From assembly GCF_933775445.1 (NCBI RefSeq), contig NC_065874.1:22204501-22268500 (forward strand): a stretch of 64,000 nucleotides of DNA, read 5' to 3'. Each line of letters starts with the position of its first letter. Position 1 is the first letter of the stretch. The stretch is from Argentina anserina (Eukaryota; Streptophyta; Magnoliopsida; Rosales; Rosaceae). Positions 57,132 through 64,000 of the stretch are shown piece by piece. The notes under the pieces are model-generated. The model was not told where the DNA came from, ran no database searches, and worked only from the letters and a program-made list of their open reading frames with translations. Made by a program: the position numbers and the translations under genes.

Positions 57132-59410
57132 TGATAGGAGCACAAAGTGTGACGTTCTTAATGTGTTTATGTCATATTCTTACTCTTTGTTACCTCCTAT
57201 TTAGTATGTTTTTGTTTCTTTTGTATGAATAAGTGTCTAGGTAGAGCTTATATCAATTATGAGTGAATTGATGATAAAATCATGCTAAGTGTTAAGAATC
57301 CTTGTTAAGATATGATTCCTTGTTCGAGTAGGATTCATCCTTTCGTATTTCTTTGTTTCTAACGTACTTAATCTTAATAGGAAATATAAATTCATGTTGG
57401 AGAAGGAAAGCAATCCTAGTTCCACAAGGAAAGAGAAGAAGATATGCACTTAAAAGCCCAATTCATGCAAGAATCAAAATGCTATCAAGATTCACAGTCC
57501 AACTTCGACGGGGTCCCCTGGATTGCTCCGATGGAATTAGAAGATGTACCATATATGGATAGAAAGCTGTGTGAATCTAGTTTCTGTAAGATTTAGAATC
57601 AAATCAATATCTTATTCCTACAGGAAGATATGACCGAATCATTACTCGGAGGTCCAGTGAACTCGGCGGAATTATCTCAGCCATTGATTTGTTTTTATCC
57701 TAGGGCTATGAGGGAAACTTGGGACATTTTTTCTCCTACACATAGAGCACAAATATGTATCAGAATCTACATAAATCCCTGCACCAAAGAATGTCAAAGA
57801 AAGCATGCAGCAAATTAATGAGAAGAGGTAAGAAAGTCAAAGAAGACATGCAACAAATTAATGAGAAGAGGTAAGAAAGTCAAAGAAGGCATGCAGCAAA
57901 TTAATGAGAAGAGGTAGGAAAGTCAAAGAAGGCATGCAGCAAATTAATGAGAAGAGGTAAGAAAAATCAAACATGGTTGTAGCAATTAAAGACTCTTGCT
58001 GCCTCCCTAATTCAAAGGAAGAAATGTGTGCAAAAGAAATCAGCATTAAAGGAGGAAGAATATATGCAACCAATTTCCAATCCTTATAGAAATCAGAATT
58101 GTGGCAGTGCAGATCATCCAAATTTGACAGGCTCCCCTGGACAGCTCAAAATGATTCAGAAAATGCATGATATATGGATGGAAAGCTACGGAAGTCTGGT
58201 TGAAAATGCCAATTGGAAACATATCAATATCTATTTTCTAGAGAAAGTTATGGTCACAACAAGGCACAAAGGTCAGATCTGCCGAATTGAGAAAATCTAG
58301 GAAACCTCAACCAATTTGGTTTCAACTTTGTGGACTTTGTGGCCAGCCTCCCTTGGGTTTCTTCCTCTATATATATAGCACCTCATTTCCACATAAAATG
58401 ATGATCAACCTTGCACACAAGTATAGCCCAAGATTTTCTCAAACACTTTCATTCACCAAGAACCATAGAATTCGAATTCACCACTCTTCACCATATTTTC
58501 TGTCCAAAGCTTTGGAGCCTAGGATATCATACTCTTAAAGATCTCGTGCTACCTTTGTAAGAAACCTTAGGAGGAGAATTATAAAGTGTAACTCTATGAT
58601 CTTCATATTTAGTTTTAGAGTTTTTATGTTCTTGTTTTTGCATGATTTATGTTTAGGTTTTGTTAAAGTTATTTTTATTCTTATCTATGAGATATTTGTA
58701 ACTTTTGAATGACATGATGAATTAAGGTTTTCGGTTTTAATTCAATGATTTTAGGTTTTATGTCATGAGTTTCTGTTTATTTATGTTCTTAATTCATTTT
58801 CGGTGTATTCTTATATTGCATGTGTGATTAAGACAAGTAGTTGATGTAGCATATGTTAATCATTCAAAGTTAAAAATGATTTTAATACAAGTGGTTGATT
58901 AATTGTTTGTCCCCTTTGTTCCTCCACTGATTATGATCTTAAGTTCGACATTGGATAGGTGTTTAAACATGTTGATTTCTCTTTGTGATACGTAATTCCA
59001 TGATGAATTGGTATGTTAAATTTCTTAGCAAGACAAGTAGTTGAGCTCGATAATATCCATGTATTAGGAACCAAGTAGGAACTTGATGCATGATCGAATT
59101 TAAGATGAACTATGATACTTACGGCATGAACATGATTGAGAGTAGATTTCGTTACCTTTGTTCTTATGTTATTTGTTTGGTAATTGCTTATGTGTTGGTT
59201 GGTTGATCACATGTATATATTAGTTTAGGTTTTATTTTATGTTTGATCTGAAATATATCTCAAATCTTTTAAACTCTTATGAATTCGTTGTTAAATGTTT
59301 GTGATTCTTTACCCTGGTTGGATCCCCGGTTTGTGAACGATACCCTCGTGCTTTATACCACTAACGATACTTACAGGGTTAATATTGATCTCGAGTAATC
59401 GACCCGATCA
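57132..59410 (+). mobile_element. Solo LTR of an Athila-like family inside hAT transposase
   Basis: 2279 bp, TGATAGGAGCACAAAG...CCCGATCA, flanked by a perfect TSD TGGAT at 57127-57131 and 59411-59415. It is the same family as the minus-oriented copy at 35285-36855, but about 700 bp longer; part of the difference is the 43-bp repeat array. A CTATATATATAG TATA region lies at about 58368-58379. It has no coding frame, so it is an LTR-LTR recombination product. Confidence 0.92.
57790..57962. repeat. 43-bp tandem repeat, four copies, in solo LTR
   Basis: CAAATTAATGAGAAGAGGTA starts at 57811, 57854, 57897 and 57940, exactly 43 bases apart, preceded each time by CATGCA(G/A). The copies are almost identical, unlike the rest of the LTR, so the array expanded recently relative to the family's age. 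Confidence 0.92.
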
Positions 59411-60389
59411 TGGATAAAGTCATGAAAGTCACAGAAGAACTTTGTCAAGTAGTACAACGAAAAAACATTGACATTGGAGAAGCAATGAAGTTTTCAATGT
59501 ACAAAAGAAATTCTACAAGATATGAGAGATGATGGTTGGGATGATTTAGTTATGGTTCTTGCATCTTTTTGTGAGAAACATGATATTGTTATGTCTGATA
59601 TGAGTGCTCGTTGGTTTGATGGTACAGGTCGTCCATGTTAACAGAAGAATTTCATCACCAATGAGCACCACTTCCGTGTAGAGGTATTTAATGCGGTACT
59701 TGACTTTCAATTAAGTGAGCTAAATAAGAGGTTCAATGAAAGATCTTGTGAACTCCTTATGCTCACTTCAATTTTGGATCCTCATGATAATTCAGCCTCT
59801 TCGAAACTCAAAAGGTACTCCTTCTTGCTAAGAAGTTTTATCCTCAAGATTTTATGCATGATGACCTTCTTACTTTGGAATTGGAGTGTGCATGTTATAA
59901 GAAGGATATGACTCACGATGTAGCATTTCACACCTTAGATTCTTTGTCTGATCTATGTCGGCTACTTGTACAAAGAAGAAAATTAGACTTTTATCCTATG
60001 ATCTATAGGTTGATTTGTTTGGTGTTAACTCTGCTTGTTTCTACTGCAACAACTGAGAGAGCTTTTTCATCCATGAACATTATCAAAAACAAACTTAGAA
60101 ACAAGATAGAAGATGATTTTCTTAATGATTGCATGGTGCTTCACATTAAAAAAGAATTTGCTGAAGCGGTTGACAAGATTATGTGATTCAGGAGTTTGAA
60201 GCTTTGGCTACTCGTAGAATTAAGTTTAGTTAGTTTTTATTAATAGGTTTGAGAGTAAGGTTTGCAAGTCCCCCTATGTATGTTTATTATTTTCAATAAA
60301 TCACAACATTTAATACCGTTGAGCAAATTTTTATCTGTTTAAATTAGCCCATGTGACATTCTAATTCTGGATCCGCCACTGCGTATGAA

Positions 60390-61073
60390 TCGATCGTGGA
60401 ACATACATCTTAATTATCTACTTTCGGTCTCAAGGAAGATTTCAACAGACAATTTCCTATTAATGGTAGAGAAAAAATATTTGTAGAGAACAAACCCAAA
60501 CAATGCATCAGACAGACTGACCTTGCTACGTACCAAAATGCGTCTCATGAGCGTCCAATACATAATTGAATAAGGCAAGAATTGGTCTAAAAACAATAGC
60601 TTAATTCACATTTAAGATCATATATATGCTAGAAAGCTAGCTTCTTCGAAATCCTGCTCAAATAAACAAATTTTAATCAAGTTCGCTTGCTTTTTCCGGA
60701 AGGTCTAAAATATGAATGTGCATGTCAAGATCTTGGAATGCTAAAATTACCATCTAATTAGATAATATAGTACGTAGAGTAACAACAACATAATCACATG
60801 TAATAACACAAGTAACAACAACACAATCACATGTAATAACAATATTTAAAAAAACAATCACATGTAACAGCACAACTTGAACTTGAATCATGGATCTCAC
60901 AATCCTTTAAGTCTCGAAAACTAAAAAAAATTAAAACATAGTGTAGAATTCTAGAATGTAGATAACAGTACCATTACTGAATGGAATTAGATTAAACTCC
61001 AATTACAGGAAAGCCTTTCTTTCTTCCATTTGAGGTTCTCTCTCTATCTCTCTCCCATATCATATCCTTCAAA
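60390..61073. other. Upstream region of DUF604 gene
   Basis: An AT-rich flank. It has three short repeats of an AATCACATGTAA motif at 60790-60870. A stretch near 60885-60925 (ATCATGGATCTCACAATCCTTTAAG) is similar to sequence at 63950-63980, downstream of the duplicated exon. Just before the ATG is a CT-rich leader (TTCTCTCTCTATCTCTCTC, 61034-61052), common in plant 5' UTRs. No clear TATA box is assigned. Confidence 0.5.
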
Positions 61074-63006
61074 ATGTCTTCATCACTATCCTTTAACTCT
61101 ACCACAACTCAACAAAAACAAGCAAACCCGTTATCTTTTGGGGTTTTATTCAAAGCTCTAGCAAATTCAAGCTTAATCCTTTTAACGTTTTACATTTCAA
61201 GCTTAATCCTCATATTGTTTTACATTTTGATCTTTGACAAATCAAGTTACTATCAACCTTCCAATTTACTGAGAACCATCCAACAAAACTTCTCGGACCC
61301 GACTATGTGCCCCCCTGGTCACCCTCCTACCAATTTAAGCCACATTGTGATCGGAATGGTCGGCTCTGTCAACACATTGAAGGACAAAACAGCTTACATG
61401 GAAGCATGGTGGCGGCCTAATATCACCCAAGGATACCTCTTTCTGGATAGAGCTCCTACTGCAGAGTTTTTGCCTTGGCCTTCATCTTACCCTCCTTTTC
61501 GTGTCAATGAGGACGTCGCTAAATTAAAACTGTACTCGAAACTTGTGAATCCGGTACAAGTGCGAATAGTTCGTTCTATTTTGGAGTTATTTAGAGAAGA
61601 CAAAGAGGCAAGATGGTATGTAATGTCGGATGATGACACCATTTTTATGGTTGATAATTTGGTTGAAGTTCTGGCAACGTATGACCATACCAAGTACCAT
61701 TACATCGGTACGAGTTCGGAATGTGTAAAATCTAATTTTGATTTTTCATTCGATATGGCTTATGGTGGCGCTGGTTATATTTTGAGCAACCCTCTGGTTG
61801 CAGTATTGTCAACAAAGTTGGACGAATGTATTGAGAGATATTCATACTCCTGGGTTAGCGACTTTACATTACATGAATGTTTAACCGATTTAGGAGTTTC
61901 TTTAACTCAAGAACAGGGACTTCACCAGGTAACCATTTAATTTATTACATTTTGATAACCAGTTATCAACTGATACAGTAACTTATATCTTGGGACTTTA
62001 TTTCTATCATATTCTCTGAATACATTATCAAAATTATATAGTGTGGCAGTAATGGCAGTATATATATTATTACGAACACCTATCACTCGAACTTGTAATT
62101 TCTAAATGAGATCAGACGAGTCAGCAATCTCTGGTGGTGTACTCACTATACAGTGTATATATATCGTAACTTTAGCTCATAGTTGACAGCATATTTTTCT
62201 AACCCTAAAATCTTGAGTTTGAAATCTTCTTCCCTGCTTCTTTCTGTACATACTGTGAGCAACAGTACTTCAATTTCTCAGACTTATACTTTTATAATTG
62301 AGTTTTATTGTTACTATTGTTATTGAATCTAATGCCCCATATATATTTTGGTGTTGAATCACAGATTGATCTCCATGGTGACATATCAGGTCTTTTATCT
62401 TCTCACCCTCAATCTCCATTCCTCTCCCTCCACCACCTCGATACAATTGACCCAATTTTCCCATCCATGAACCGGTCTGAGTCCATTAACCATCTCATGA
62501 AAGCGGCAAAAGTTGAACATTCACGTCTGCTTCAACAAACAATATGCTACCACAGACCAAGCAATTGGTCTTTCTCAATCTCATGGGGCTATTCTGCACA
62601 CATATACGAGAATATAATCCCCCGGAGCATTTTACGGAGGCCCATCGAGACATTCTTGCCCTGGAAGAAGAACGCAAGACTACCATTTTACATGTTCAAT
62701 ACCAGGTGGCGCTCCAGCGATCCATGCCAAGCTCCGCATGTGTTTTATTTTGATTCTGTTGATCAGAGTGTTGAAGGAACCAAGACTGTTACCACATATT
62801 CAAGAGTAGCTCCGCGTGGTCTGGCGTCGTGTTCTTCAAGTGGTAACCACTCTGCGGATTCCATGACCAAAATTGAGGTCTATTCATCTCTAGAATTCCC
62901 CTTGGAGGTGGGTGGAAAGGAATGCTGCGACGTAGTAGATGCAGATGATATGAACACTACTCGAGTAATGTATAGGCCATGCATGGAAACTGAATTTATC
63001 GCATAA
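61074..63006 (+). CDS. DUF604 family glycosyltransferase (GT31, Fringe-like), two exons
   Basis: Exon 1 is 61074-61928 (285 codons), then a phase-0 intron with GTAACC donor and CACAG acceptor, then exon 2 at 62365-63006, for about 498 residues. The N-terminus has one membrane segment at about residues 32-54 (LILLTFYISSLILILFYILI), as expected of a type II Golgi enzyme. The GT31 core has HIVIGMVGSVNTLKDK (about 90-105), the nucleotide-sugar/metal motif SDDD at 185-188, YHYIGTSSE and AYGGAGYILS. Exon 2 carries the DUF604 part (SLHHLDTIDPIFP, SFSISWGYSAHIYENI, ARLPFYMFNTRW, then Cys-rich CSSSG and GGKECCDV). The family is annotated as Fringe-related with unproven acceptor. The ATG is the first in frame; no defects were seen. 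Most family members have a similar length. Confidence 0.95.
61929..62364 (+). other. Intron of DUF604 gene
   Basis: 436 bp, GTAACC...ATCACAG, AT-rich with a TATATATATA run near 62155-62163. Both borders fall between complete codons and join GLHQ to IDLHG, as in other family members. Confidence 0.85.
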
Positions 63007-63618
63007 TGTTGCAAAAGGGTTATGTTTAATTATGACTGATCCAAAGAATTAGCTAGGTACATAGCACATAATAATACGGAAGCTCTGACTGTCAAAGTTG
63101 CTCTAATTCTTGAAATCTCAGAATAGGAAAGTATGGCAGCAGTTGCATGCTGCATGCACTTTAGGGTTATGGAACTGTTGACATCGTTTTCTAACTCCGA
63201 GTACATGATCAAAGTAACTCACATGCAAGTAGCAATAAGTTGAACTGGTTGAGTTAATGGTGTACACAAACACGTACATATATTGAAGATCGATCATAAC
63301 TCATAAAGGTGACGTCCGCAAAATACCCTGCGCAAATTACATGTGAATCATTATTCGTCCTACTTACTACAATTTTTTTCGACGAGACGTAGTTACTAGA
63401 TAATTGTGTTTGTGAAAATTCTTCAATTGCTGAGTTGAGTTGATACGTGGATGAAGAAAGAAAAGAATGAAGTGGAAATAGTAAACAATTGCACAGACAC
63501 GATAATAGTGGAAAAAGAGAGAATTTTTCACCCACCAAGCAAATAGGGCCAAATATTTCCACCATGAACTTATTCGTGGCTAAGAGAGTGGCATTTGCCA
63601 ACCATTAGCTTAATTATC
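63007..63618. other. Spacer between DUF604 gene and its partial copy
   Basis: About 610 bp, AT-rich, no supported gene. It contains the 3' flank of the intact gene, and the partial copy begins at 63619. Confidence 0.5.
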
Positions 63619-63950
63619 AATCTGATCATGGGGCTATTCTGTTCACATTTGCGAAAATGATTTCCCTCACAGCACTTCACAGAGACCCCTCGAGAGATTC
63701 AGGCCTTGGAATTCAGAGAAATGGGAGACTACCATTCAACACGAGGTCACCCTCCAACGATCCTTGTGAAGCTCCTCATGTGTGCTACTTCAACTCTGTT
63801 GATCGTCGTGTTGAAGGAAGGAAGCTCGTTACGACTTGTTCAAGAGTAGCTCTGCCTGGTTTGCTCTCTTGTTCTTCAACTTTTAAACCACTCTTGCAGA
63901 TTCCATCACCAAAATTAAGGTCTATTCAAAACCAATTACATGTATTATCA
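63619..63950 (+). pseudogene. Partial duplicate of DUF604 exon 2
   Basis: It aligns with about 62560-62885 of the intact gene: CATGGGGCTATTCTG, then RLPFNTRSPSNDPCEAPHVCYFNSVDRRVEG (read in the 63657 frame), LVTTCSRVALPGLLSCSS and PSPKLRSIQN near the end. It lacks exon 1 and the start of exon 2, and the reading frame is shifted near 63645-63720 and again in the CSS region. It ends with a different C-terminus (K-V-Y-S-K-P in the best frame), like other family members, so it may derive from a sister gene and not from this copy. Confidence 0.88.
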
Positions 63951-64000
63951 TAATCGTGGATCTCAAAGTCCTTCAAAACTCTCTAACCTGAATAACCCTC

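Larger units (their letters stand above)
55385..60186 (+). pseudogene. hAT transposase with TTF zinc finger and DUF4371, broken by stops and a solo LTR
   Basis: Start ATG 55385. The TTF-type zinc-finger region (WCPIWKYPVNRREV, YCFPCFLFDRE) is followed by TAG at 55956, DUF4371-like sequence (KNGPGNAKYTSPAVQKQLLN, DAKFCILVDEAVDASGKEQI) and GQGYDGASNMSG in another frame. HFFAHRLQLALNGAAKG follows, then a decayed stretch with GTGSNQTCTLQRP. The gene is split at 57131 by a solo LTR and resumes at 59416. The C-terminal dimerisation domain is good: LLVSTATTERAFSSMNIIKN, ending at 60186. Similar transposases occur widely in plants as 'TTF-type zinc finger with HAT dimerisation domain' proteins. Multiple frame changes and nonsense codons make it inactive. 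Confidence 0.9.
53668..60381 (+). mobile_element. hAT DNA transposon with TTF/DUF4371-type transposase
   Basis: The right end is CTGGATCCGCCACTG; its reverse complement CAGTGGCGGATCCAG is mirrored at the left end as CATGGGCGGATCCAG (two changes). With 8-bp TSDs this defines a 6.7 kb element, or about 4.4 kb without the nested solo LTR at 57132-59410. It carries a plus-strand transposase gene. The left 1.7 kb is untranslated and probably includes an intron (a donor-like ACAG/GTTTAG near 53973 and an acceptor TTTTTCAG before ATG 55385). Confidence 0.9.

Overview
This is plant nuclear DNA, most likely from a eudicot. It has split genes with GT-AG introns, plant-specific families (pentatricopeptide-repeat and DUF604 genes) and plant LTR-retrotransposon lineages (Athila, Tat, chromovirus). 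Low AT-rich spacers lie between elements. A Rosaceae-like genome is a weak impression only; no species call is supported. About 85% of the window is mobile DNA and only one gene looks intact.

Layout. (1) 1-452 and 20519-21660 are the two halves of one decayed pentatricopeptide-repeat (PPR) gene. It is split by a complete Athila-type element at 453-20513 (TSD AAGAG). The 5' LTR of that Athila carries two further insertions: a solo LTR (1106-2695) and a very young chromovirus (2951-8894, TSD CCGTG, LTRs differing at 2 of 537 positions). (2) 22123-30989 is a Tekay/Del-like chromovirus with 2.3 kb LTRs. Its right LTR is rearranged and breaks off against a LINE (L1-type) fragment at 30990-33482. 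(3) 34452-47590 is a Tat-lineage element (TSD TATAT, 474 bp LTRs differing at about 19 positions). It has a second (archaeal-type) RNase H, a 13-copy minisatellite and, on the opposite strand, a spliced-looking antisense gene with its own TATA box. A solo LTR sits in its gag. (4) 47591-53470 holds spacer DNA, a Mutator-like foldback element (50045-50837, 9-bp TSD) and an antisense-strand hAT transposase relic. (5) 53668-60381 is a hAT element with 15-bp terminal inverted repeats and 8-bp TSDs. It encodes a TTF-zinc-finger/DUF4371 transposase, broken by nonsense codons and by a solo LTR (57132-59410). (6) 61074-63006 is the one intact host gene, a two-exon DUF604 (GT31, Fringe-like) glycosyltransferase. 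A truncated duplicate of its second exon lies at 63619-63950.

The insertions give a relative chronology. The PPR gene was hit by Athila, and the Athila LTR was later hit by a chromovirus solo LTR and by the young chromovirus. The Tat and hAT elements each later received a solo LTR of one shared Athila-like family. The features that best repay a second look are the antisense gene plus minisatellite of the Tat element, the youngest chromovirus (open pol but same-frame stops in gag and an altered integrase zinc ligand), and the DUF604 duplication at the window's right edge.
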